DNA of 64,000 bases from Brasenia schreberi (GCA_036023115.1 JAYKKT010000041.1:3497501-3561500); one strand, 5' to 3'; shown: positions 1 to 12,700, numbered from the stretch's first letter. A program made the numbers and translations. The notes: generated from the sequence alone by a model not told the origin.

Positions 1-1640
1 ACATGACGATATTTACTATTCCTCTCCAAAATACCCTTGATAAAGAAATAGCTATTAACATAGATTGTCATATTTAATAAGGTTTTGTTATATGTTTCTG
101 CTACACCATTTTGTTTTGAAATAACAAAGTCTTTATAGAATTCTAAAAATTCTATAGAGGTGTACTCCCCACACGATGAGATCTTAAGACTTTGATTATA
201 TGTCCTAGTTGGTTCTCAACTTCCTGCTTATATTCTTTGAATATTTAAAAGTGCCTAAGATTTATGTCCTAAGAGATATATAGGTATATATTTAATAATC
301 ATCAATAAAGGTTATGAAATATACCTTCCTACGATGAGATCTTATCCTAAATAGCCCACATAAATCAGTGTGAATTATTTCTATAGCGTTGTTGCTCTTG
401 TTATTTTTTTGAGAAATGTTTTTCTTGTCATTTGCCCTTGTATACAGGTTTCACACTTGTTAAAAGTGTTTTCCTAAAAACTAGGTAATAAGACAAAATT
501 AGATAATTTATTCAACTTTTTCAAACTTATGTGCCCTAGGCGTTTATGTCATATATTCACATCTATATTTAATGCACTATCAATAAACCCACAGTTACCT
601 TATTAGGGACAAACCTGATTTTAAAACATTTCTTAACAACGGCAGGAACAAAAACCAAATTGCACCTTATTGATGACATAATTAACAAATCAGTCAGTAC
701 AATCGGTATGCCTTGTACATGTATTGTAAAAGATCAAACCTCAAGAACATATGAGAAAGTGTTATTTCACATATATACCCGATGTTCTCCTAGTTTATAT
801 TCCTTTAGGTCTATAACCCCTTCCTTGTTCTTTTAGATATGTCTCATTGCTCCTGAATCAATCAACCAACCACATATTGGGCGATTCATATGGATGCATT
901 CTGAAACCACATAAATTATGTTTTTCTTCTCTAATTAGCCGCATTGTTGGGTGTTTTCACTGCCATTATTTTTCTTATTGCGGCAATCCTTCTTATAGTA
1001 CCCTATTTTTTTACAGTTGAAAAACTTGACTCGAGGAACGGTTTTCTACGATTTCTTAAAAAATTAATCGTTTTTATTGTTATTCTTGTCAAACTTCTTA
1101 TTTGGTTTATTCTTTTTCTAGTTTGGTCTGGAACTTGACCCTATCTTATTTTGAGTTACTAACAATTTGTCTTTCTTATTTATATTCATATGTTCTTATT
1201 CAATTGCTAGTTTAAGAGGTAACTCAGAAATGTTTGTTTCAACTCTTAATCTAAGGGTTATAACAACCATGTTCTATAAAGGGAGAAGACTGTTTAGGAT
1301 AGTAAAAATTTGCATAGCCTCAGGGATGACCAATTTTACTATAGCTAAGTCTCTTGTCATCACCAACATTTGGTTAACATATTCTACTATATTATCTCTT
1401 TTTATTTTATAGGACTTGTACTTTTGTAGCAACAGTTGAACATATAACTTTGTTGTAGTATCATATTTAATTGCTATAGAATCAAACAACTCTTTAGCGG
1501 TCTCGTATTCCTCGAATAGTTTTAGCTATTGTGTCATCTCTAATGAATGCTTTATATATTTTCTTTTCTTCTTCTGTTGCATTTGTAGTAGGTGGTGGAA
1601 CTGTCTCCCTTAGTACATAGTTTACACCTTAAGTATAAGT
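1..1640 (-). mobile_element. Copia LTR retrotransposon remnant (gag-protease-integrase)
   Basis: Read on the minus strand, decayed Copia domains appear in the expected order. Near 1530-1625 there is the N-terminal gag peptide rich in prolines (LRETVPPPT), then the gag core near 1274-1500 (DSIAIKYDTTTKLYVQLLLQ). A zinc knuckle with one lost cysteine (NCKKIGYYKKDC) lies near 975-1040, the aspartic protease site WLIDSGA near 850-890, and an integrase core stretch NGVAE..NKTLLNM near 40-125. Many stops and frameshifts separate the blocks, so it is a pseudogene. The element runs off the left edge of the window, so reverse transcriptase, RNase H and the 3' LTR are not seen. No convincing 5' LTR or primer-binding site was found above 1640. 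Confidence 0.85.
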
Positions 1641-2513
1641 GACAACAGAATACGTCTTTTCTAAGTTTGAAAATTCACATCGTTTAGTTTTTATGTGTTT
1701 GTCAACTCCGACACACATTCTAGAATTTATTTTTAATTGTTTGACAAAAACAACAATAAGACAATCTACAAAAAGAAACAACCAATATGCAACACATATA
1801 TTGGACAATGAATAGTTAACCATTGAAACATAATTTGTAAAATATCTAGGTACTGAACTTAAAATATCTCTAGGTACCTAAAAGTAGTTTCAAATGATAC
1901 TTAGGTATCCGTTTGAAAATACTCTCAACTTGATTTTGCTATTTTAGAATTAACCTAGGGATACAACTTTAATTTTTCCTTATTTCATGCCATTATAACT
2001 TTCCTAAAGTTTAGGGGTAAACAAGTAATTTTAATTGTATATCCAATTTAGTAATTATTAGAAAGAAACAAGAACAAAATAGTAAAATTATGCCAGGTAT
2101 TTTAAGTACTCAAAACTGATCGGGGAGAAGATAATAATTTTTGCCCCTTAGTTCGAATATAAAATTCTACCTAAAGACCAGGGGGGAGAATCATCTTTTG
2201 ACCTAGTGGTAATCTTGTGAATATCGGCACATTCAAGGGCAACCACATAATTCTATAAATCAGTATTTCATAATTTCCATAAACTGTCAACGAACAAACT
2301 TGTTCTTTCATCCATTAAGTCAAAACTATTTTTTTACTTTAAAATATCTTGATATTTTACTAATTTCGCCCAATGACAGTTTGAAAAAATAAAAGACAAC
2401 TAAGGATATAAGAGACTTTTCAGTCTGTTGCCCAAGGCGGTTTCCTGAAAACCACCAACAAAAAGTGGTTTTTGCCAATAATTTTCGTCTTGCATAAAAA
2501 TGTGAGAGGCAGG
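1641..2513. other. AT-rich stretch without recognised feature
   Basis: If the flanking Copia element kept its 5' LTR, it should lie here, but no TG...CA pair or tRNA-Met primer-binding match is visible. No coding signal was seen. Confidence 0.4.
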
Positions 2514-2626
2514 GAGAGAGAGAGGAAGACTGAGAGTGATAAAGAGATATAAGGGGAGGAAGAGGAAGAGAGGGAGATGGAGAGAGAGAGAGAGAGAGCA
2601 AGGAGAGGGAGAAAGAGAAGGAGACA
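2514..2626. repeat. GA-rich low-complexity tract
   Basis: Purine-rich AG/AGG repeats include a pure GA run near 2581-2600. Overlapping open frames on both strands here translate only to Arg/Glu or Ser/Leu/Pro repeats and are artefacts of the repeat. Confidence 0.8.
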
Positions 2627-5030
2627 GCGCTCCACCACTCCGCTGCTCCACCTTTCAGCCTAGGGCCTCTCTAGCTTGTCTTTCTACCTTAGCCTCTTTG
2701 GGTTGTCGTTTTGCCTTGGTCTCTCTGGCTTGTCTTTCCGCCTTGTACCTCTTGCTAAAAAAATCGTTTGACTTTTTCCCATCTTTTTCCTCTTTTCTTT
2801 TTTAATTATTATTTTACTTGTTATTGTAGGTTCTTGAACCAAACCCTCATACCTCTGAATTATTTTTGACTTCCCGTAGGTTCGTTGCCAGTGACGTAAG
2901 TGATGTAGCAGAATAAAGAATGGGCCAAGAACATGTTCCTCACCTCATAAAGAAAGGGGAGAAGATGAGGTTGATATTTCACGGTTTCCCACAAACGGTT
3001 TTTCCAGGAAAAATACATTGCTTCTCTCATACTATAATCTTTTATATGTATTTTATAGTATATTCTTGTATTCTTATGTATAATATTTATACAGATCCGG
3101 CTTCGTCTTTCTTGTTTTTCACGTCTGGGCTTTCCGTTACAAGCCATTTTTCTCTTTATTTCTATAATATATATGTTTTTTTTATGTATGTAATGTTTTC
3201 ATGGATTTACAACCGAGAATGACCAAATCCGACTGCGTTACAAAATCTACTAAGAAAAATGCATTTACACCAAATCATTTTCTAAAATCATTGCAATCTT
3301 GTCCTCAAGGTATATATGAAGGCAGTATTTTGATACTTTTGATGGCCAGTCGGTAATTTCTGAAATAAAGCCTCAATCAAGGGAAAACACCAATAAAGGC
3401 TATCGAAAAGTAGCAACAATAATTGTTTTCTGATTTACACTTAGATGGTAAAAAGTAAGGCATCTCAATCTTCTAAAATTGATATAATATATAGATCTTT
3501 AAGCAAATCATTCAATTAAAGTTGTGACTACCTTCCACCCTCTCTCTTTATATATATATATATATTTTATATATAGAGAGTCTTAGTTGCATATTTGGTT
3601 GAGGCTCTTTGACTAAACTTTATGTTTGGGTGCATGACTTGCAAACAACAATTAAGGTATATAAACAAAACTAATTAGTCATATGATAGGCTTCATCATG
3701 GTATTTTGAATAAGCTATGACAAAATCCATGTGAAACTGTGGCTGCATTATTGGACAATCCTTATGTGATGACTCCATGTGGCCCTCTTCATATTGTTGT
3801 TGTGATCATCTACTATATCCTAACTCAAAGGTATTTTGTCTTTTCGATAATATTATAACAATACAACCTTTTATTCGTCCGTTTCCATAGGATACAACAT
3901 CACCTTTTGAGACATTCCTACTATAAAATCTAAAATAATTGATTCAAAATATAGTAAAGTGAACAAAGGACATAAGTTATGTATGTGTTGCATGAAAGAC
4001 AAACACACCCAATATATGCCCTACATAGTGGAGTACCGTGACCCAAGTGCACGTAAGCATATGACAGACCACATCTATATCCTACAACTAGAAAACAAGG
4101 TGACATGCTCTACTTACATCACCTTTTTAGACCAAGTGTGGCTCAACAATATGGGAACTGTGCTCCAACTGCATTTCTTTCCCAATCAATATGGGTTCCA
4201 ATAACTAGTAGAAAATGGAAATCAAAACTTCACAGAACTTACCTAAGTTGATTTCAATTGATTCAATTACAATTGTTCAATCCAATATACCCCAATCCTT
4301 CAAAGCATGTAAAATGGAAACCATGAGTTCACGATATAGCCAAATGTCGAGCGAGATTGAATATTTGTACACTTTCGATTGAGATTGAGCAACACACATG
4401 CATGAAAATCAAGAGAACATTGAGCATGCGAAGGTGATCTCGTGCGATTGAGCTACTGAGATTCTCTATCATGGAGAGAATCATTTAGTTTTTTGTATGA
4501 GAGAGAAAATGCAAAAAGGGTATTTTTTGGTACAAACTCAAATAAGGGTGTGCATTTAGTAATTCTAGGTGTATGTATAGTAACACCCATTTTTAAGATC
4601 AAAGATTATTAGAATTAAAATATTTGTGTACTTTGCATTTAATACATGCAAAGTATTTTAGCACTTCAACAGTTTTGATAGCTTTGATGTCAAAGAATAA
4701 ATGGTAGAGATTGTTATGCAAGATTATACATTGAAAGATATTATGCATTTAGTTATATAAATATGTATATAGAGAGAAAGTTATTGTTTCTTCTGCTCTA
4801 AGGCATATAGTGTTTTCTATCATTTGAAGGTGGGCCTCCGTCACATGTATACTCTTTTACTTTTTCAATACTCTTAATACTTTCTAATATTTATAAATAA
4901 ATACATTGTTTTACTTATAATCAAGTGCAAAGTTAGTATACAAAGTATAGAGGATACCATCATACACACATACATGTGCACATATACATATGTATGTATG
5001 TATAGGTATGTGTGTGTATATATACATAAT
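2627..5030. other. Intergenic AT-rich DNA, no supported gene
   Basis: Only short open frames without recognisable domains are seen. A TA microsatellite lies near 3548-3566 and a mixed CA/TG/TA tract near 4965-5035. Confidence 0.4.
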
Positions 5031-5035
5031 ATATA

Positions 5036-5245
5036 GAGGATGGTTGAGATAGCTCAATTGGTAGAATAACTAAAATTCCTCATATCACCGGTTCAAAACT
5101 ATTTTCTAACATATGGTTAATGTATTCAAATATATATGTGGGAGATGATAAACTCAAATTCATGGTAGGCTCTTCTTATAATTTGAATTGTATCTTTATG
5201 ATCAAATGTTCAAAGTTCAAAAAGAAAAAGTAAGTTTCTGAAAAA
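5036..5245 (+). repeat. tRNA-derived SINE, family B
   Basis: The head resembles a pol III promoter: a box A-like run TAGCTCAATTGGTAGA at about 5053-5068, then a box B-like GGTTCAAAACT about 35 bases later. The body ends near an A-rich tail around 5240-5250. The spacing fits a tRNA-related SINE rather than a functional tRNA, because no acceptor stem closes and both boxes deviate from consensus. Confidence 0.6.
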
Positions 5246-6221
5246 AAAATAGAAAGTACTTTGTACATCTTGTACCTTTTATTTTTTAATATAGATCATC
5301 CAATGAAAGAAATAGATAGTTTAAATTACCAAGAAGAGTCTAATATGAATGAATATCTAGGAACTCTAATTCTCTCACAATACATATTCATTATATTAAT
5401 TGTATTACATAGTTATAGCTATTCTTTAGCATATCTAGAATATACATCCAACCATTACAGATCAATGATCTTTTTTGTTTGTCTCTACTATCATTCTTTT
5501 TGTTCATCTTAATACTCAAAAAATATCTTAACTTTGAAATGCAAAAGCCTAGTTTGTCATATATATTATATTTATATATGAATTTGTGATTTAGTACATT
5601 AGAAGTGTACTATTGTACCCAAGTTTTATAATTTGAAAAGTAACTTTTTAATTTCAAAAAGCAAAATGTATGTGTTTTTTCTTTTCAATTTAATATAAGT
5701 TATCTAATGTTTTGATCAAATGGTCTAGATTTGGTGTTATGGTGCACCACTCATGTATGATGTTGAAGAACACGTCTTCTTATGTATATACATATATGCA
5801 GAAAGTAGTCTATATTCAATACTCAATTATATGCATGGGCTCGTTGTGCATGATTCCACCATTTCATCCACCAATCGTTGCCTTCACAAACACATATATA
5901 TCACCTTCTACTAACCCTATATAGCATGAAACCATCTTTTACTAGTTAGAAATACCACCACTTCCACCAAAACTACCTAAAAAATATTGACACACACATA
6001 TATATAATGTGAGTGTGGGTGTGATTTGTGGTTTTATTTAGGGTTTACAAGTGGTTTTGATGGTGGTAAAACTGGTTTTGATTGATAGAATATAGATTCG
6101 TAAAGTGAAAGAGTAGTGGAAGGTGATGGAAGGTAACTACCGGTAGTTGCAATAGCGGAATCATATAAAACGAGTTATTGTGTATGTTTGAGTATTGAGT
6201 ATGGCCTACATACTCTCTCTC

Positions 6222-6261
<40 letters not shown>

Positions 6262-6717
6262 AAAAGTTAGAGAAAACAAGTGATAAAAGCTATTTCTAAT
6301 GCTTCGAGATTGGATTTAAGTATTTTCTTGTTGACTGTTTCATTTGATTTGATTTTTCATTCCGATGTATACTTAGTTTACTCATTTTTGTTTCTATTTT
6401 TCTCTCACATTGTTGTCTTCGGTAGAAAAACAATCAATTGAGAAATAAAATGTGTAAATCCATTTCCAATGATTAGTAAGAATTGTTCTGGTTGTCTCAT
6501 CTAACTTGGATCAAATCAAGTGACAATAATTAGTACGGGCTAACACATAATTCTCTCTCTCTATATATATGTATGTATGTATGTACACGTGTGTATATTA
6601 GAAATATTTTACTGTATTGAAATTATTAAAATCTATTAGAAACATGTTACTTTCCATAACACTAATAGAACGGTGCATTCATCATTCTCGGTTAGAAGGG
6701 AACCCCTTACAATAGCA
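5246..6717. other. AT-rich DNA with AT/GT microsatellite
   Basis: No gene is supported. A compound CT-AT-GT microsatellite lies at about 6211-6260 and a CT/AT tract near 6552-6570. Confidence 0.45.
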
Positions 6718-8668
6718 TAGATGTCAAAATGGGCCTAAGAGGTCGGCCCGGTTTGGTTCTAAAAAATAGAAGGTTGGGCCAAAGAATTCTAACTCATATT
6801 TGAAGCCAGGTCGAATGATCTTTCTGACTTTTGAAGCTGACATGAGTCGGATTAGATATATATTTTAACCTATATATTTTAAAAGTTTGGAGAATTGAGT
6901 GTATGTTAATGATCATTTCAATTGTGAAGATGATTTTATGAGAGAGATGATTGTTGACATGAAAGAAAAGTTTGATAAATATTGGAGTAAGGTATGGTAT
7001 GATATTTGCATTTGGAGTTGTTCTTGACTCACATATGAAGCTTTTATTTTTGAAGTTTTGCTACACAAATCTCGACTCTAATTGAGTACAATATAAAGTT
7101 GACTGTGTGACAGGTAATATATACAAGCTTTTTAAACATTATAAAAGCAATTCTAGAGCGATGATTTTTCAATCTCAATCAACTTTAGGAAAAGCAAGTA
7201 GATGAAGAAAATCCAAAAGATCAAAACTTTTCAATATAAGTTAGAAATATTTACTTTCTTAAATATTAATTCTATGATTTTATCATCTGTTATTGTGTTA
7301 TAAATTAAATAATTTTATATACTTTTGTGGGAATTTAAAATATATGAATATGAAAGTAGTATTAGTGAAGGCAAGTCAGAATTGGATTTGTACTTAGAGA
7401 GTCAAAGTTTGAGTATTATTATTTTGATTTAGATGTTTTGAACTATTGGAAAGATCATTCAAAGTGCTTAGTCTTTCTTTAATAACACATGATGAATGAA
7501 GTATTCCAACTATTACAGTTTATTTAGAATCCTCATTTAGTATTGGTAGTCATAGTAAAGAAGTTGTATCCTTTCTAAGCATGTTCAAGTTTTAATCCGC
7601 ACAAGAAATTAGTTGCATGACTTTGATCCAATTCACACTTCACACAGGTATTATATGTCATAATTTAATTAATTTTCATGATCATTTATAAAAATTGCTT
7701 TCATTTTTTAAGTATATTATTATTTAATTAATTACTAATTAGTTGATCTATCTTTTTAAATGAACACAAAACAATAGAGTTACTCCTAAAGTCAATGGTT
7801 TCTGGAAAAGTTTCTATACACAATTCTAATGCAATTGATAATACAAAGCCTTTTAACCCTCTTTTATATTGATTAAACTCATAATCTTTATTCTATTTTG
7901 TTATACACATTGAGAGTTGTCATTCCTATTGACTAAACGGATAGTTTTTGTTTTATATTGATTGAACTGAGAGTTGTCATCTCTATTTTGATATTGTGGT
8001 GGCTTAATTTGAACACTTGTTTTCTGTTGAAATTATGAGATTATAGCATATGATTGTGATGCTATATATTTACTGAGAATCGGATGTTAGCCGGATGCTT
8101 TTCTTTAATTCTTCAAGAGAACAAATTGTTGATCTATATGCTTGCTTTACCTTGTGGCTATATTTTGCATTGCATTTCGAGTGAACGGTAAGAGTTTCTT
8201 TTTCATCCCTATGTTAACTTTTTTATGTGTACCATGCACATATCCCTCCCATCTGTTATTAGTTAGAGATCATTGCTTTGTTTTTTATACTGTCACTTTA
8301 ATTGATACACTCGTACTGAAACTAGAATGACATGTTGCTGTACTGTCACCTGTTGTAATTGATACTGGTCTACAAATTTGTAATCTTTTGTACTGGTTTT
8401 AGATGAGTTTTAGTGGTTCTATCTGAATCTTTCTTTTTTTTGGTGCAGGTAAAGTAATTGAGTTGGATGGTACCATCTCTCCCCATTGATACCTGCCTAT
8501 GGATTCTGCAATTTAATTGTTGTTATCAATATGACTTAGTTCTAATACGAGGAAATCAGATGACCAAAGCGTAAGTCGGCACGGGCTGGCAAGGGTTGGA
8601 CCGAGCCAACATTTTACAGGCCCACACAAAATGTGAGTCGGCTCAGTCTGGCCCATATTGACATCTTT
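6718..8668 (+). mobile_element. hAT (Ac-type) DNA transposon, degraded
   Basis: The ends are inverted: the left reads TAGATGTCAAAATGGGCC and the complement of the right reads AAAGATGTCAATATGGGCC. This resembles the (C/T)AGGGATG termini of Ac-like hAT elements. Between them the plus strand keeps pieces of a hAT transposase C-terminus (6940-7660). The element is about 1.95 kb, short for an autonomous copy, and the 3' kilobase is non-coding. A matching 8-bp target duplication was not found, so the outer boundary is uncertain by a few bases. Confidence 0.75.
6940..7660 (+). pseudogene. hAT transposase C-terminal remnant
   Basis: Three blocks characteristic of plant hAT transposases occur in order on the plus strand. 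MKEKFDKYW near 6958-6985 matches the segment before the C-terminal domain. ELDLYLE near 7380-7400, followed after a frameshift by FDLDVLNYWKDH near 7426-7461, matches the start of the dimerisation domain. IPTITVYLESSFSIGS near 7505-7552 corresponds to the usual IP.S.VASE.SFS.GG motif. Several frameshifts and stops interrupt it, so no functional protein is possible. The zinc-finger BED domain and the catalytic N-terminal half were not found. Confidence 0.75.
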
Positions 8669-9284
8669 AAACTGCAGCAGCCACCAGCCGTGCTTCAATG
8701 TTCGCCCCATCCTAAACCATTCAAGGGGTTATTCGGCAGCTCACTCGAAAAGAGTTTCTAAATCCGCCACTGACGGACCCTTACTGGTAAGAGGCAGAGG
8801 TAGGGGGCGCAAGATTCAGACTTTTTAAAAGTTTTCTAGATACGCGGCCACTAAGTACTTTTGTTTCAAGGACTCTAAGGTGAGATAGTATGCTCAAGCT
8901 CTCTCTCGGTGCCCGATAACTTGGTAGAAATGGAGCTTAACATCCAGCTTGGCATGGTGAAGCAGGGGGTCAGTGAGATCGACCCGGCCGAGTGCGGTTA
9001 TAGTCACTAAGTTGTATGGAGTAGTTTCTTCTTTAAGCAAACCTAACAAATGCATACCATGTCAATTAATTGGTGTTCACCTCTGCAAGTTTCACCAATC
9101 CAATGGAAGTCGAGCATGGGAGCACTCTCAGCATCTTGAAGGCCCTTCGTTATAGTTGGTTGCCGTAGGCTATGCATGTATGGACGTCATAAAGAAAAGT
9201 TGCAGACTCTTTGGGAGTAGATCCATTGCATTGTTGTCGAGGAGGCGTATATCACGTCGGCTCTATGACAATGTTAATAGGTTA
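8669..9284. other. Intergenic, repeat-derived
   Basis: No gene is supported. The stretch near 8890-9000 has a tRNA-like look (AACTTGGTAGAAATGGAGC, then GAGATCGACCCG) and may be a worn SINE. Confidence 0.3.
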
Positions 9285-9353
9285 AGATAGACATGACTGG
9301 GAACGGGAATCACCGGTTCCAGAGTGGTACTGGTTCCAGTTCTGAAATATATT

Positions 9354-9373
9354 ATATTATGTATTATATTATA
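9354..9373. repeat. Target-site duplication, LINE 3' side
   Basis: The 20-mer ATATTATGTATTATATTATA is identical to 12169-12188 and brackets the minus-strand LINE. One or two bases at the 5' side may be microhomology with the element. Confidence 0.9.
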
Positions 9374-9405
9374 CAACAACAACAACAACTAAGCCTTTTC
9401 CCATA

Positions 9406-11544
9406 CTAGACGGGGTCGGCTACATGGATTCTTTGTTTCCACAGATCTCTATCGTGTGTCATGTTAGCAGTTAACTCCCAATAAGCTAGATCATTCTTTA
9501 TTGTTTCTTTCCAACACTTTTGTGGTCGTCCTCTACCTCTTTTAATACTTTCCAAATTTAGGTTTTCTAACCTTCTTACAGGTTCTTCTTTTGATCTTCT
9601 TTCTATATGTCCAAACCATCTTAAACGATGTTCTCTCATTTTATCCTCTATTGGTGCCACTCCTAATTTGTTTCTAATAACCTCATTATGTATACGGTCT
9701 TTTCTTGTATAACCACTCATCCATCTCAACATCTTCATTTCTGTCACAGACATCTTTTGTACATGTTGATGATTAACTGCCCAACACTCAGAACCATAAA
9801 ACATGGCAGGCCTAACTGCTGCTCTATAATATTTACCTTTTAATTTTAATGGTATCTTCTTATCACAAAGAATACCTGATGCTCCTCTCCATTTTAACCA
9901 ACCAGCATTAATTCTATGTGTAACATCTCCATCAATTCTTCCATCACTTTGAAAAATTGACCCTAGGTATTTAAAACTTTCCTTTTGGGGAATGCAATGT
10001 GTGCCAATTTTAATTTCTATGTCCTCTGAAGTAGCCAAATGATCAAACTTACATTCCATATATTCTGTCTTTGTTCTACTAAGTCGGAGGCCTTTGTTTT
10101 CTAATGTTTCTCTCCATAGTTCCAATTTTCTATTAACTTTCTCCTTAGACTCCTCCACTAATACAATGTCATCTGCAAATAACATACACCAAGGTACTTC
10201 ATCTTGAATATGTTTTGTTAACTCATCCATCACCATTATAAATAAGTATGGACTTAAAGTTGATCCTTGATGTAACCCAATATTAACTTCAAAGAAGTCT
10301 GTCGTTCCTTCATGAGTCCTCACACATGTTTTTGCACCATCATACATGTCTCTTATAAGGTTAATATATGTCAATGGGATACCTCTTTTTTCCAAAGTTC
10401 TCCAAAGAACCTCCCTCGGTACCCTATCATAAGCTTTTTCTAGATCAATAAATATCATGTGAAGGTCTTTCTTTTTTGCTCTAAAATGTTCCATAAGACG
10501 TCTCAAAAGGTGAATCGCTTCAATAGTAGATCTACCTGGCATAAATCCAAATTGGTTCTCTGTTGTACTTGATACTTGTCTTAACCTACGTTCAATAATT
10601 CTTTCCCATAATTTCATAGTATGACTCATTAACTTGATACCTCGATAATTCGCACAATTTTGAATGTCTCCCTTGTTCTTATATACGGGTATAAGTGTAC
10701 TTGCTCTCCATTCCTCGGGCATCTTTTGGTTTTTCCATATTTCATTAAATAGTCTTGTGAGCCAAGTGATTCCTATTTCTCCTAGTATTTTCCAAACTTC
10801 TATAGGAATATTATCTGGTCCTACCGATTTACCACTCTTCATATGTTTAAGAGCCTCTTTGACTTCATTCTTTTGAATACGTCGGTAGAAATTGTGGTTT
10901 ATATACTTTTCTGACTTGGCTAAATCTCCTAAACTAATACTAACATCTTTATTTTCATTAAAAAGATTATAAAAATAGTTTTTCCATCTATTTCTTATAT
11001 CATCATTTGCCACTAGAATTTTTTCATCCTCGTCTTTTATGCATCTAACATAATTAAGATCTTTAGTTTTCTTATCTCTAACCCTAGCTATCCTAAAAAT
11101 GTCTCTTTCACCTTCTTTTGAGTTGAGTTTTTTATATAAGTCCTCCCAAATCTTAGCTTTTGCTTCACTAACGGCCTTTTTTGCTTCCTTCTTTGCTTTC
11201 TTATAAGCTTCTAAAGTTTCACTAGTTTTCTTAGCATAATGTAATTTGTAACATGCCCTCTTTGCCTTGATTTTGTTTTGTACTACTTCACTCCACCACC
11301 AAGCTTCTTTTTGTACTGGTACACCTCCCTTAGATACCCCTAACACATCTTTCGCCACTTTCCTAATATGTATAGCCATATTGTTCCACATATCAGAGGG
11401 TGTGCCAACATAATTCCAAACATCTCCTTGAAGGACTTTTTGTTTAAATATATCTTCTTTCTCACTTTTGAGGTTCCACCATTTAGTCCGAATAGCTCGA
11501 TGCACTCTTTTCTTCTTTGTCCATTTTTTTATTTGTAAATCCAT
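9406..11544 (-). CDS. RTE LINE ORF2: reverse transcriptase region
   Basis: A 712-codon open frame encodes the linker, reverse transcriptase and C-terminal region of a plant RTE-clade LINE polyprotein. It copies LINE RNA at a nicked target in the nucleus. Visible RT blocks are NYRGIKLMS (299-307), [12 protein letters not shown] (365-376, first catalytic Asp), [12 protein letters not shown] (424-435), the catalytic FADD box (456-459) and FKYLGSIF (524-531). The C-terminal part has [10 protein letters not shown] and GRGRP, usual in this clade. The frame is open upstream to about 11690, so the methionine at 11544 is not the true start. A small indel near 11690 separates it from the endonuclease part. 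The stop lies only about 30 bases before the TTG tail, so the shared LINE/SINE 3' end overlaps the last codons. Catalytic residues look intact, but the 5' truncation makes the copy non-autonomous. Confidence 0.93.
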   Translation of the reverse strand: MDLQIKKWTKKKRVHRAIRTKWWNLKSEKEDIFKQKVLQGDVWNYVGTPSDMWNNMAIHIRKVAKDVLGVSKGGVPVQKEAWWWSEVVQNKIKAKRACYKLHYAKKTSETLEAYKKAKKEAKKAVSEAKAKIWEDLYKKLNSKEGERDIFRIARVRDKKTKDLNYVRCIKDEDEKILVANDDIRNRWKNYFYNLFNENKDVSISLGDLAKSEKYINHNFYRRIQKNEVKEALKHMKSGKSVGPDNIPIEVWKILGEIGITWLTRLFNEIWKNQKMPEEWRASTLIPVYKNKGDIQNCANYRGIKLMSHTMKLWERIIERRLRQVSSTTENQFGFMPGRSTIEAIHLLRRLMEHFRAKKKDLHMIFIDLEKAYDRVPREVLWRTLEKRGIPLTYINLIRDMYDGAKTCVRTHEGTTDFFEVNIGLHQGSTLSPYLFIMVMDELTKHIQDEVPWCMLFADDIVLVEESKEKVNRKLELWRETLENKGLRLSRTKTEYMECKFDHLATSEDIEIKIGTHCIPQKESFKYLGSIFQSDGRIDGDVTHRINAGWLKWRGASGILCDKKIPLKLKGKYYRAAVRPAMFYGSECWAVNHQHVQKMSVTEMKMLRWMSGYTRKDRIHNEVIRNKLGVAPIEDKMREHRLRWFGHIERRSKEEPVRRLENLNLESIKRGRGRPQKCWKETIKNDLAYWELTANMTHDRDLWKQRIHVADPV

Positions 11545-11683
11545 AACTAAAAGTCGATGTTGGGTGGTTAAGCTTTCTCCTGGAATTACCTTACAATCTT
11601 TACAACACGCTCTATCTTTTTTTCTACAAATAAAGTAATCAATTTGTGTTTGTGATAAGCCACTCTTATAAGTAATTAAATGT

Positions 11684-12168
11684 TCAATCTCGTTTTTTGA
11701 AGATTGTATTGACTATAAAGAGATCAAATGACATAGCAAAATTTAAAATCTCCCTACCTTCCTCGTTTATATCCCCATAACCAAAGTTTCCATGAATCCC
11801 TTGATATCCTAATGCCTCTTTACCGACATGTCCATTTAAATCTCCTCCTAAACAAATCATCTCCCTTTGTGGAATCTTTTGAAACACCTTATCTAACTCT
11901 TCCCAAAAAACTGTCTTTATACTATCTTCTAGTCCTACTTGGGGTGCGTAAGCACAAACTATATTCAAAACCTCTACTCCTAACACTAATTTCAATGTCA
12001 TAATTCGGTCACCATATCGTTGTATGTCTACTACACTCTCCTTTAAATCTTTATTTATGATAATACCAACTCCGTTTCGGGCCTTTTCTTTACCTGAGTA
12101 CCATAATTTAAAACCTGTATCCTCTATCTCTTTTGCTTTCTCTCCAACCCATTTTGTCTCTTATAAAC
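11684..12168 (-). pseudogene. RTE LINE endonuclease (EEP) fragment
   Basis: This continues the same LINE polyprotein upstream of the reverse transcriptase. It begins at ETKWVGEKAKE near 12160, keeps NGVGIIINKDLKE, the CAYAPQ motif and the catalytic GGDLNGHVG stretch of the endonuclease/exonuclease/phosphatase fold, and stops at a frameshift after IFKKR. The N-terminal beta strands are missing by 5' truncation. In an intact element this domain nicks target DNA to prime reverse transcription. An ATG-initiated subframe at 11684-12001 is not a gene of its own. Confidence 0.9.
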
Positions 12169-12188
12169 ATATTATGTATTATATTATA
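12169..12188. repeat. Target-site duplication, LINE 5' side
   Basis: Identical to 9354-9373. See that entry for the alignment. Confidence 0.9.
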
Positions 12189-12700
12189 TAATACATAATT
12201 TATTAGAATGTTGACAATTGACATAACGTGACTCACGAGGGTAGGTGGGCGCCAGGTGGCGCTCACCCTTTAAATTTCAAATCCTAAAATATCAATATTA
12301 TTATATTTATATATTATACAAAGTATTCAATATAGTTATTCTATATATAAAAGAGAGAGAGTTGGACTAGGGGGCAGGCGCCAATGAGCACTGGCCCTTT
12401 ATTACCTTTTTTTTTAGCACGGTCGCAGTCGGCCGCCCTGGTTTAGGGCCATTTAGAGCTGCTGGTTCTGAACCACTGGGTACTGCATGGTTCCAGATTG
12501 ACAGTTCTAAGGCAGTTCTGAAACCGACGGGTTCCTCCCCGGTTCCAGTCTAGTTCACAAAATCACAACTGTAACTGAATCCGGGGGGGGGATGGGGGGT
12601 CCCGGTTCTGCTTTAGCCAGTTCTGGAGTGGCTTGTTTCCGGCCCGGGCCAATTATGATCAGAACCATTGGTCTGGGTTCGAGCCGGCCGTGCTTATTTT

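Larger units (their letters stand above)
9374..12170 (-). mobile_element. RTE-type LINE, copy 1 (5'-truncated, recent)
   Basis: This is a minus-strand non-LTR retrotransposon of about 2.8 kb. It ends in a short (TTG)n tail, visible on the plus strand as CAACAACAACAACAA from 9374, and lies between perfect 20-bp direct repeats. It holds the C-terminal part of an apurinic-like endonuclease followed by a reverse transcriptase. Compared with the full-length copy at 23676-26620, its 5' end stops inside the endonuclease, at the codons for ETKW, which is typical 5' truncation during target-primed reverse transcription. The long open frame and clean target duplication mark it as much younger than the second copy. 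Confidence 0.95.
9285..12700. repeat. CCGGTT-rich dispersed repeat, split by a LINE
   Basis: Alternating CCGGTTCC / GGTTCTG motifs occupy 9285-9353 and 12415-12700, and the RTE LINE with its target duplication lies between them. The left end starts ATAGACATGACTGGG and the right end, complemented, reads AGCACGGCCGGCTCG, suggesting imperfect terminal inversion. The same motif mix recurs at 19380-19970, 36080-36330, 44600-44775, 49285-49620, 54040-54370 and 54980-55340. Confidence 0.55.

Noticed and set aside
944..1138. 64-codon hydrophobic plus-strand frame, looking like a small membrane protein
   Set aside because: It is the antisense of the Copia gag zinc-knuckle region. The hydrophobicity comes from reading Lys/Asn-rich coding sequence backwards.
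2326..2805. Several overlapping frames rich in Ser/Leu/Pro or Arg/Glu
   Set aside because: They are produced by the GA-rich low-complexity tract and have no stable amino-acid signal outside it.
5041..5112. Possible tRNA gene
   Set aside because: Box A and box B are present, but there is no closing acceptor stem and the anticodon arm does not fold. Better explained as a SINE head.
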